Shown here: positions 48,131 to 57,439 of the stretch, in pieces
How positions within the stretch are numbered: position 1 is the stretch's first letter
Layout: every line of letters begins with the position of its first letter
Source: Hirsutella rhossiliensis
Lineage: Eukaryota; Ascomycota; Sordariomycetes; Hypocreales; Ophiocordycipitaceae
Length of the DNA stretch: 64,000 nt
NCBI RefSeq assembly: GCF_020360975.1
Contig: NW_025408668.1
Coordinates: 7,502,001 to 7,566,000 of the forward strand
Direction: 5' to 3'
Translations under genes and position numbers: made by a program
Notes under the pieces: model-generated
Databases searched by the model: none
What the model saw: the letters and a program-made list of their open reading frames with translations, nothing else
What the model was told of the DNA's origin: nothing

Positions 48131-49575
48131 AGATCCTGACAATGATCGGTCTGGATAGCGATTCGCCCGTATCTAGGGATATTATATATCTGCTATTAAC
48201 CCGGAGCCTCGGCGCATACAGGCACCCGGAGAAGGAAACCCTCTGATTATTAATCTATTGCAACACCCCCTTACCGTTCAATTCCTATCGATAATAGTTA
48301 ACCGCGTGCAACGCTACTACTATAACAACTACTATATGCACCTCAGCAAGCATACTAAGCAGATAGAGTGCCGCTTTAGATTTCCTCACGGCCAGCGCCT
48401 ACTAGCCTCCCTTAACAAGGCTCCTCACTCTAAGCACTAGAGCTTTAGGGGCGCGCGGAACGATAGCTAGATTAACCACTATAACCGCTTGCTTACCGTT
48501 GCGTGGCTAGCCAATATAGATATCTCGCCCTGCACGAGTCTATAGCAGGTGATCGACTACGCAGCAAAATACTGCTCTAAGTTAGAAAAGAAGAGCGATT
48601 CTTTTGCCTAGATTGGGAAGGCCCTAATGCCCCGGGTTAAGGACCACAACCCCCTGATTTCCTTTACGTCAAAGCTACTAAATTAGCTAGTTTCTGAGCG
48701 GGATTACTCGAAGTAGGAGGTTTGCCACTTGCTCCTCGGCCTGCCGTTATAGGAGGGTTCACGAACCTGCCTATACGTTGACTGCCGTAATTCTAATAGG
48801 CATTCCCGCTACCTCCGCATTGACGGCGATGAGGTTGATGAGGCACCCAACGTCTACGAGAAGTACAGTCAACGCCTAGAAGCTCTAACGGACCTCACTT
48901 ACGTCTCCTTCCTTAAATTCTAGAATTTCCGCTCTAGAGACCCTTCTAAGTGGAAGCAATAGCAGCCAGGCAATGTCAACGGCAGGCCCCGTGTGTTGGT
49001 TTACTTTCCTCGCTATCAGGCTGATCTAGAAGGCCAGCAGTAAGTGGCCAGACTACTGCCGTGTAAAGCTGACTTTAAATCACCTACATCGCCGGCTCGA
49101 TGAGCTCCTCACTTTCGACGGCCAGCTTTTTGATTCCCACGTTCAGGCCTTCTCCTATTATTGGCAGCATCACAGTCACGATGATGACCATTACGGCCAG
49201 CCAAGTGAGGCTCGATTATAGCCTCAAGAGGATCAATACGAGGCTCTGCCTATGGAGGAAGATTTGATGACGAAGACTGGATTCGCCTGGCTGCCCTTTT
49301 ACCTAACCACCCCCTTACCTAGGAAGACCTTGATATACTTGGCCACCGCGATATCGACGTCAATTACGACTGGTCCCGGCATATGGGTACTTATCCGGAG
49401 CTTCGAGATGGCTACTGGAAAGACCTTATCGCTAGCCACCCCGTAGCCAACAATGTGGAGGTCCTTGGCCCTCACTGGCGTGATGAGCTGAACCTACAAC
49501 AACGGCTCGTGTACGACACATTCATAGGTCACTTCCAGGCGCAAAATCCTACTCAAATCCTTCTTCACGTCACCC
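48130..49575 (+). pseudogene. Helitron-type PIF1 helicase, N-terminal fragment
   Basis: The plus-strand frame, interrupted only by TAG, reads the region upstream of the helicase core: R-L-L-T-V-A-W-L-A-N-I-D-I-S-P-C near 48490, Y-A-A-K-Y-C-S-K-L near 48562 and S-E-R-D-Y-S-K near 48695. After a frame change near 49030 come D-I-D-V-N-Y-D-W-S-R near 49360 and L-Q-Q-R-L-V-Y-D-T-F near 49495. These are typical of fungal Helitron RepHel/PIF1 proteins. The match ends at I-L-L-H-V, just before where Walker A should start, so the ATPase core is missing. Confidence 0.8.
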
Positions 49576-49649
49576 TGACGTCTGCTATGAACGGTTCTCC
49601 GTCCATTTTTGCTTTTCCGCTCACATCCCATTCTCTCACAGCCGCCGCG

Positions 49650-50905
49650 TGTCCCTAGTCTGAATCTTTATCGCTATGAGACGAAGCTTCGTCTTCGGCG
49701 ATCTCGGCATTAGTGACCGCTGGTCGTGTGGGAGCCACGGCATTGACCTAAGTGCGACGGGTCGCGTTTGCGGGTCGGATAGGCGCAGCCAATAGGCAGC
49801 GCTCGATCCTACAGTTGTCTCTTCCACAACGAAGGCAACGCCCTTCACGGTAACGGGCGTCTATCTCGGTCTAATCGACCCACTTTGCACGCTTGCCTAA
49901 CAGCGCTTGGTCTTCTGGTCGGTTAGATTAGTGACTATATGTGTTCTTATCACTGCGGGTGCACGCAGCGTTCACTTTCGCGGATGCTTATAGAGTTAGT
50001 TCCCATTCTATTATATCCTCTCGTCTAACTTTAGTTTTCTGGCTAGACTGTTTCTAGGTAGCCTGGCCTCCATGATTCTGGTGGTTGTTATAGTTGTCCG
50101 AACTCTTTATGTTGCCTCGGGGCCTTTTCCACTAACCCAACAGTTCTATCTAGCTGCTCAGCGAATCGCATCTCCTCGCCGGCCCAACGTAGCTGCTGAT
50201 GGCAGAGGGGTTAGAGCCTATAAGGGCTGCTTTTATTTTATTGTTTAGTGCCTCCTGGAGGTAGGAAATCTTGCTGTCGTCTGGCCAATACTCGGCGTTG
50301 GCATTAGCGATCTTCCTCTTAAAGCGGGGGTAAAAGGACGTAAATAGTTTATTCTCCCCTTACTTAATCGAATATAAGTTACGTGTAGCTCTCTGCTTGC
50401 GATCCCTCTCCCCGTACAACACCTCGAGGCGGTTAAGTAGTTTAGCAACATTAAACGTTCTCTTCTCGGTTTACATCTCTATAAATATAGTCACGTTGTC
50501 TTTAGCCTTGCCTTCTAGGCTTATAAAGATATATATAAAGTGGCCCTCTATATCTCTAAGGGCTTCTTTATCGACTCGTAGTTTTCCTTCGGTTTCTAGT
50601 TTCTAGCTTCGCTACTAGGCCTTATCGCCGCCGAATTTCGGGATATCTCGTAATTTAGGGCGCTTGGTTAGATAAGGGCTGTGAGTGGCGACTACATGGA
50701 TGTCCTCGATAGGGACAGCCGGGGTGACAGATGGCGTCGGCTCTAGGAGTTTAGACGAACGGGATTGCTGGTGTTGCTGGAGTTCCAGGGCAATAAACCG
50801 TTCTTTAAACTGGTTATTTCTTCGGGAATTCTCTTCTCTCAAACTTCGTATCTCGGCAACCAGGGCGCTAAGGACGTCCGGCTGCATGTTGTTATCTTCG
50901 GCCAT
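49650..50905 (-). pseudogene. gag of element I with a CCCC knuckle
   Basis: It starts at the ATG 50905 (M-A-E-D-N-N-M-Q-P-D) with a coiled-coil-like R-S-L-R-E-E-N-S-R-R-N. The capsid region begins L-R-D-I-P-K-F-G-G-D-K and continues after stops at about 50612 through F-T-S-F-Y-P-R-F near 50345 and S-K-I-S-Y-L-Q-E-A-L-N-N near 50260. Near 49835-49795 the knuckle reads C-L-R-C-G-R-D-N-C-R-I-E-R-C, CX2CX4CX4C instead of CX2CX4HX4C. Several TAG/TAA stops make it non-functional. Confidence 0.75.
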
Positions 50906-50952
50906 CGCGACTTCGCTGAACGTTAATAGTTCCGACGGGACTCAGTTACTTT

Positions 50953-50988
50953 AGTGTCTTCAGTGTCTTCAGTGTCTTCAGTGTCTTC
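50953..50988. repeat. Tandem repeat, 4 x 9 bp (AGTGTCTTC)
   Basis: Four perfect units lie between the 5' LTR and gag of element I, next to the expected primer-binding region. Confidence 0.95.
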
Positions 50989-51004
50989 AGTGATCTTAAT
51001 AGTA

Positions 51005-51194
51005 TGTGAAAGGCCTCTAGTGAGTTGATATAACTAACTAGTCCCTATGCTGCTTACTATTAAGATATAGAAGAAAGTAAGAAAGAAAGAGAATCTACTA
51101 CATAAGAGCATAACGGCATTTTATAGCTTCGAGCCAATAGAAGGTTCTAGAAGGTAGGCGGCGCAGCCGCCGTTAAAGGGGCTTGCCCGTTACA
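51005..51194 (-). repeat. 5' LTR of element I (190 bp)
   Basis: On the minus strand it begins TGTAACGGGCAAGCC and ends CCTTTCACA. It matches 51575-51764 in inverted orientation. It includes a CTTTCTTT pyrimidine run. Confidence 0.93.
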
Positions 51195-51574
51195 GTCAGG
51201 CCCTGCCAAGAGATATCTCCGAGACCTGCGAAATCCAGCCACGCTTCGCGACAACTAAAGCCTTCCTCCACCTGTCGACGGCACTGTGGCTAAATGTCCC
51301 GAGTGCCACTCTTGGAAACCACATACAGACTGCCGATTGGCATCTGCACGGACCCCGGCAGACGCCGGTCACTTGGGTCCTGGGAGCTTCATGCCACGAT
51401 GTCCACCGAGCAATCCTGCATCATAGCTCTTGTTACGCTCTAGGTCTAGTCCATTAGTAGGAACTGGAGCTGGCCTCTAAGCTGCCATTCGACATCATCC
51501 AATGCGATGGAACCTCTTCCTTTAAACCCTGCGTGTTGAAGCTCTTCGTCCCAACGTGCCACGGGGACAAGATG
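51195..51574. other. Unassigned, non-RIPed DNA between inverted LTRs
   Basis: Ordinary base composition. One plus-strand frame is open for about 80 codons from 51196, and it continues plausibly after removal of the solo LTR at 51575. I do not recognise it; it may be a host gene fragment. Confidence 0.35.
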
Positions 51575-51764
51575 TGTAACGGGCAAGCCGCTTTAACGGC
51601 GGCTGCGCCGCCTACCTTCTAGAACCTTCCATTGGCTCGAAGCTATAAAATGCTATTGTGCTCTCATGTAGTAGATTCTCTTTCTTTCTTTCTTTCTTCT
51701 CTATCTTGATAGTGAACAGCATAGGGACTAGTTAGTTGTATCAACTCACTAGAGGCCTTTCACA
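51575..51764 (+). repeat. Solo LTR of family I with AGATG target duplication
   Basis: 190 bp, TG...CA ends, flanked by AGATG at 51570-51574 and 51765-51769. It is in inverted orientation to the element-I LTR 380 bp away. It is likely the product of LTR-LTR recombination. Confidence 0.95.
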
Positions 51765-51852
51765 AGATGCACTGATGTCGTAGCCGGAGCCCTAACTGTT
51801 TTTACCGCCTTAAGTCCGTTCTATTTAATCCGTCTCATTTTACATTGTTCCT

Positions 51853-52877
51853 CTAACTACGAACTCTGTCTAGCGCCTCAAACGCAGTTTGATTATCGAA
51901 GCCAGCAGAACGCATATGACTCTTGACATTATCCCAGGGAATGGGTACGGTCGACCGAAGTGCTGCAATGATATCCTATCGATTCTCATTAGACCTGCCT
52001 ATCCAGCGTCGGGTAAGGCTTACCGCTTCGGATTGTAGCTTGGCGCCACCACCATCGGGAGTTTGTAAGAGGTCGTCGGCTTGTAGTGACAACGCCGCGA
52101 AACTCAATACCGAACCAACGTCTGCCGCCCACGCTCGAGGTGTCCAGCCAAGGTGCCGTGGAATTCTCTCGTCCTCAAAAATGGAACGAACAAATGTAAT
52201 GTTTACGCTCTCCCCAGGCGCGGCGAGAACGTGAAATAACATACCCGCCTCCGTAACACCGCGAGCGGCAGCATTAAGGTCATATTGAGTATTCGGATTT
52301 TTTTGGCGTTGGGCTTTGATTCGTGCGGCTTTTGCACGGCCAAAACAAATTTCGTCGACTACTTCACAATCCTCAAGTTGGTCGAGAGTAATACTCCAGC
52401 AATCTTCGTCGAAACTAGCGAAATTGCCTAGTGCGCGATCCTCACGCGAGAAGCTGCAATCGTGCTCTATACCCCATGATTGTTGTTGGACTTCTTCTAA
52501 GTCAAAAGGAAAATCGAGAGAGTGTTGACTTTGCGTTAAACCAGTAGCCGTAACTATACTGCTTGTCTCTGGGGAGATCCCGAAAGCCAGAAAGCATGCA
52601 AGTATTACATCGCGAAATGTAATGCCTCTCCCCGAAAAATCCAAAAAGCCATGGTTAGCAAGCGAATTGAGTCCTGGGCAGGCACAGCGAGCTATTGATG
52701 TTAATAACGGCTAATAAGTCTAACACGATACGTATACAACCTACATGCGTCTGGTCCGGGACTCTGGAAGTTAAGAAAACGAGCATCATCCGGGTTTAGG
52801 AAGGGTGATGTTTTGGCTGGTTGGAAATAAGACGTTAAAATAGCAAACAGAAATATAGAGAAAGTATAGAGTACCAT
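51853..52877 (-). pseudogene. Secreted heme-thiolate peroxidase (Peroxidase family 2), one internal stop
   Basis: Exon 1 is 52877-52745 and exon 2 is 52691-51853; the 53-bp intron (GTAGGT...CAATAG) joins in phase. The N-terminus M-V-L-Y-T-F-S-I-F-L-F-A-I-L-T-S is a signal peptide. The heme-thiolate motif A-C-P-G-L-N-S-L-A-N-H-G supplies the Cys ligand; I-E-H-D-C-S-F-S-R-E-D holds the conserved E-H-D with the distal acid region. The typical F-E-D-E-R-I-P-R-H-L-G-W-T-P-R is near the end. The family performs H2O2-dependent halogenation or oxygenation outside the cell. A TAG at 51978-51976 (codon 283, likely CAG) cuts the last 40 codons, after the main domain, so a shortened enzyme might still be made. 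Confidence 0.85.
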
Positions 52878-54055
52878 ATTTCGATCAAAGACAGGAGCTA
52901 ACTTTTAAGTCGCTAGTCGGGATCTTTTAAAGTATGATAGGAAATTAAATGCTTTGGGTAAGCAGTTAACTATTAAAAGCACTTAAGTCGTCTCCCTACC
53001 CTAGGGATATATTAGCCTACTATATATAGTTATTTATATATGCTAAATAGAGCCCGTAGTACACTATTTATTAACAGCATAAGTACGCTACTAGCTATAC
53101 CTGCGAGAGCTTACATTTACCCGTAAAATATCTCCCGTTGGTTATAGTAAAGTAAGCTATCTTAGATAGTTTGGCTAGCTATATAATAGGCATGTTATGT
53201 TTTAGGCTCCTAAGCATATAGGTGTCGAGCTCATTCCTAAGTCTGCTTTAGGCTAGCAGCTAAACTATTAACCGTTGGACTCTCGCTATATATTAAAAAG
53301 AAAAATATAAGAAATCTTAACTTCCTCGGTGGCTTAAGATTCTAGTAAAATTAGATATAGTTTAAATTCTCTAATCAGCTATAAGTTGTATACTTTTTGT
53401 CTTATAGTTCTGACTTATAGCTTGATTCTAGAGCTGAGTCTATTTCACCGAAACGAGAGGCTGGTCAGCTACCGAATCGTGCTGAAAGTTAGCTAGCTAA
53501 TAGCGTCACGTCTACTATAAAGGCGGGCAATGTCAGAGGCATTGTGGCTGAAATTAGGGGCTGAAATTAGGGGGGTGCGAACGGACTGAGGGTTCTGTCG
53601 GAAAACGCGGTTGTTAGTCATATGTGTCAATTGCAGCGCACCTGTCGGAGCGCGCGTTCCACTTTTGCCTGCGTGGCGCAATGGTCTTCACGACAGGTTC
53701 AGTGCGTACGAATAGAGTCTCTCACTTTAATAGTTGTCGTTGTTTTTTTCCCCCTTGAACAGTGTATTGAAGCCAGCGTCATTTCAGTTTAGTGTGTCAT
53801 GTCCCAATTTCGATTGGCCCCAGAGATCAGTTAGTCGAAACTTCTGCAAGACACTGCGGTTCTAGCTGGCCACCCCCTCACGCCCGATAGGCTACCTTGC
53901 CTGTGGCTTGTAGCAGTGTAAGGCCGAAACTATATAATTGGCTGCTCACATTCCCCGCGCCTTTGCTCGAGATACAGCGAGAGCCGCCCGCACTAAATGC
54001 ATACAAGAAATGTACACTGCATTGCAAGGCCGGGTGGCCGATTAGCCGGTGGGGC
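52878..54055. other. Intergenic, native-looking DNA
   Basis: No gene is recognised. It should contain the peroxidase promoter (52878-53100). A 15-bp tandem duplication (GGCTGAAATTAGGGG) is at about 53544-53575. Confidence 0.5.
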
Positions 54056-54640
54056 AATGTAGATAGGGTCTTTTAAAATGTTCTTCTATATAGAGTTGTC
54101 GATTAGGACAAAAGCGGAATATAAACCGCGATTAATAGATAGCTTAAATAGTTATATAGTACGTATAGATATATATTATATACTATATAATAGAGATAGG
54201 GGCGTTTAAAAGAGGTTATTATTAGATATATAGCTAGTATCTGCCGCCCTTAATAGCGGAAACACTATAGCTAAATGATTTACTACGATGTATCTTTGCC
54301 TCTTTATAGAATATAAAATTATAATTGGAATTTTATATTGCTCTTAGATTCGTCCGGAACGTCCTTTGTATCCTTTTTAAAATATGCTGACACCCTTACC
54401 GGAGGTGGGAAGGGTGTAATACAGTCCGAAGGATGTGTCTCTATAACGTGATAATAACACGGTGATATTTCGTACTACTAACTCTGGCTATACGCTGCTG
54501 CACTACGGGGCGATATATGAATAACTATAACTTATTTTAGCCGCCTCCGTACACTATAGCGACGTCACTAAGAAAAACGAGTTTAGAATAGTGGTTGGCA
54601 AAGTTGCTGTTGCTTACGCCGATTCTCGTCGCGGACTTTT
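54056..54640. other. RIPed non-coding 3' flank of the helicase gene
   Basis: TpA-rich sequence starts sharply near 54056, suggesting the end of a repeated (Helitron) unit. A perfect 8-bp-stem hairpin (ACACCCTT/AAGGGTGT) lies at 54390-54417. I could not place a CTRR Helitron terminus with confidence. Confidence 0.4.
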
Positions 54641-55667
54641 ATTAGAAAACCTACTAATTTATTAGGGCTTATAGGACCTTAAGCATAAATAATATAATAG
54701 AGCTTTACTTGCTATTAGGTAGCTTCTTATAGTAGAGAGATGCCCGTTTAAATAGCGTGTCGATTATTAGGCCCTCTAATATCTTAACCCTAGAGACCGC
54801 AATATAGCTAAGCCTAGTCTAGAAGTTACGTTTAGATAGATCGGTTACTATTTTATCTACTATAATGCTCTGTGACTTATAAACCGTAATAGCATATAAT
54901 GCTATAAGTAGGAATTGCGTTCGGGTACGGGCGGACGCCCTAAGAAAGAAATCTCGCTTTACTAGGAGTATAGGTACTACCTCGCGCCTATTATCCGTAG
55001 TTAGATACGATGGCCCGGTATACTTATCTATTACTATTATAATAATAGACGGCGGGTTATAGTGCGTATTAGCGCTAGAGGCCTAACCGATGTTATATAC
55101 TATCCCTTAGGCGCTATTAACTATGCCTATTAGATGCTAGATGTTCTAGGTTAGCATAAGACGAGCACTAATGCATACCGCAAACTAGCTAGCTAGGTTG
55201 CCGGCTTATTCCGATATTGCCCTATTAGCACCGTTACTAATGTTCTTCGCTATAACTTAGATTGCTAGACGCTTAAGGCGGACGAGATACTTATAGTTAT
55301 ACTTATTTATACGTGCTTTCTTACTATAGATATGAAGAGCAGCATTAAACGCATCTACCTCGCGCTGGCCTAGCTTAGCCTATACACGCTAGCTTAGAAG
55401 TTTCCATAACTCGACGGATAGCTTTAGACCACGTAATTCGTTAAGCGTAAGCCGAAAACTAGCCTAGTTATCGCCCTATTGCCGCTAGGCTTTTTTTAAG
55501 GAGACGGTATAGATAAACGCTATATATACGCTCTAGCTAGAGACCTTATATAGGTCTTTAAGCGGTCGATTAAAGTAGAGGGGTTTATTCGTAATCGGCG
55601 GGAGCTAGAAGAAGTCACTAACGAGGATAATACTTATGCCGCTAAAGAATTCGGTTGCTCTAGCAGG

Positions 55668-55853
55668 TGTCACGGAGTAGGCAGAGGCGTGTGCGTAGGT
55701 GCCGTCCGTAGGATAATGTTAATAAGCTATATAGAGCTCTTCTATGCGCGGCTGGCCCGCCCTTATACTTACGGGATCCGGCCCTCCGCACGTAACTACA
55801 CGGCTTAGGCCGCGGCCTAAGCCCATCACCTATAATAGTTAAAGACTCTTATA
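55668..55853 (-). repeat. 3' LTR of chromovirus F
   Basis: On the plus strand it begins TGTCACGGAGTAGG, so its coding-strand end ...CCGTGACA still has the canonical CA. A perfect 22-bp palindrome lies at 55802-55823. Confidence 0.96.
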
Positions 55854-56156
55854 CAATGCCCTCCCTCGAGCGCGGCGTAGCGCTGCCCTATTAATAGCTC
55901 CCGTATAATTAGGCCCGTGCCGCGGGCTCTTCCCTGCCCTTTCCCGTTAATAGGGCCGGCCCTACTAGCCCTATTATCCCCGCGCCCGTTAGCCCGGGTA
56001 GCCGGGACCCGGCTCTATACTCGTCGGCCGGCTAGCCGTTTAAATAAGGGCGTAACCTATTATATACGCCCCTAGGTGGCCGGCGGCTAGTCCGGACCTA
56101 CGTAAGCCTTAGGTTGCCCGTCCCCTCTACCTTAGGCAGTATCCTCTACTAAGGGG

Positions 56157-56209
56157 TATATAAGGCGGCATCCCCCCCTTCCCCCTTCCCTTCCTTCTCT
56201 CCCTTCTTT
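56157..56209 (+). promoter_or_regulatory. Promoter of the antisense gene in F
   Basis: A TATA box (TATATAAGG, 56157-56165) is followed by a 39-bp almost pure C/T block (56171-56209), then the start codon at 56296. The same TATA and CT block occur in copy B at 7386-7378 and 7370-7331 in the equivalent place. This is a typical layout for fungal core promoters; activity is inferred. Confidence 0.6.
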
Positions 56210-56295
56210 AACCGCAGCAGCAGCATTAATAGGTAAGTTCCGCTCTACCTAGGGCGTTAGTCCGTTCCTAGCTATACGGGCCGCTCTATTAACGT

Positions 56296-57323
56296 ATGCT
56301 CGCAGTAGTAGCGGCAGCAGCAATAATAGCCCTAACAATAATAATAACTCTAACTAGTAAGTTCCGCGCCTTATAGAGCGGGAGGCCGCATTCCGTCGTG
56401 CTAACTTCCGCGATAGATATATCCGCTTCTCCCTCTCCTACCTCCTCCTTCTTAGAGCGTGCGGAGTCGTTCGTCGACGCCGTGCTAGCCGCGGCCGACG
56501 ACGACTCCGCCGCTGCCGCCGCTCTTACCCGCGCCGCTGCCACCGCTCCTACCGCCGCCGCCGCCGCCTCTACTACGCTATTCGCTCTTACGTCGCCCCT
56601 TAGGGTAACGACGCCGTCCCCGCCGCTACCCGTGACGCCTGGCCCCTCGGCCCCCGCCTCCGTCTCCGCTACCCCCGTAAGTCCGTAGTTAGGTAAGCGT
56701 AATAGACGTTGTCCGCTAACCTCTTATAGCATAAGCGCTAAGTGCAGGCCGGCGCCGCCCGCTTAGCCCCTTATATACGTTATGCGTCGTAGGAGCTCGA
56801 CTGCTCCGACTAGGCCGGGCGCCGCCGCGGCGGCAGCTGCTACTAGTGCGCGCGAGCCGGCCGCGCCTATAAGGCGGCGCCTCCCGTCCTACTCGCTACG
56901 GCGTCGGCTTAGAAGGCCGGCTCGTATAGGTAGGCGCGGGGGGCTGCTAAGAAGCGCCTTACCGCCGCCGCCGCCGCCTACCGTAACCTCCGCGCCCTCG
57001 AGCGATAGGGCCTTATACCTAAGTAAGTCCTACTCCTCCGCTCCCCTATTTCCGCCTCTAACGCACCCGGCGCTAGGGATACTACCTCCGTCGCCCTATC
57101 GGCGGTCCCCTTGGCCGTGCCCGCCTCCGCTACCGCCGCTGCCCCTGCCGCCGCCGCTAGCCGCCGCCCCTCTACCCCCGGAGCCGCCGCCGTAGCCGAC
57201 TAGCTTACGGGCTTAAAGGGCCGCCTTAGCGCCTTAGAGACCGCCGCCGCCGCTAATAAGAAGGAGGAGGCCGACGAGGACGACGATAACGAAGATAATA
57301 ATAATAATAACGATAAGGAATAG
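56296..57323 (+). pseudogene. Antisense spliced gene inside chromovirus F (about 300 aa)
   Basis: It is encoded on the strand opposite to pol. Exons 56296-56676, 56748-57022 and 57077-57323 total 903 nt (301 codons). Introns have GTAAGT donors and CAG or TAG acceptors; the second has CTCTAAC at 57056-57062. The phases match (0 and 2). Predicted protein: hydrophobic N-terminus (M-L-A-V-V-A-A-A-A-I-I-A-L-T), Ala/Ser/Pro-rich part, a C-Y-(x)-C-A-R-A-G-R-A segment in exon 2 with a likely C-x2-C-x6-C, an Ala/Arg helix (K-K-R-L-T-A-A-A-A-A-Y-R-N-L), a coiled-coil-like L-T-G-L-K-G-R-L-S-A-L-E, and an acidic Asn-rich tail. In-frame TAGs (56374-56376, 57006-57008 and others) are RIP-like. I know no family for it. 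Confidence 0.65.
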
Positions 57324-57439
57324 GCCTAGGTAGTCTAGGGGCTCCGCCCTATAATAAACGCTATTTTTATCTCCGCCCGTACTATTGCGCTTATATTGCC
57401 TATATTGCTATAACTGCCCCCTCCGCTATGCCTACTTCG

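Larger units (their letters stand above)
49576..51194 (-). mobile_element. gypsy element I, 5' end (LTR and gag), truncated
   Basis: The minus-strand element has a 190-bp 5' LTR at 51005-51194, a leader with a 9-bp tandem repeat, and gag. It is cut at about 49576 where it abuts the helicase fragment. The solo LTR at 51575-51764 belongs to the same family. RIP is moderate. Confidence 0.82.

Noticed and set aside
54390..54417. Hairpin as a Helitron 3' terminus
   Set aside because: No CTRR end follows at the expected distance on the minus strand.
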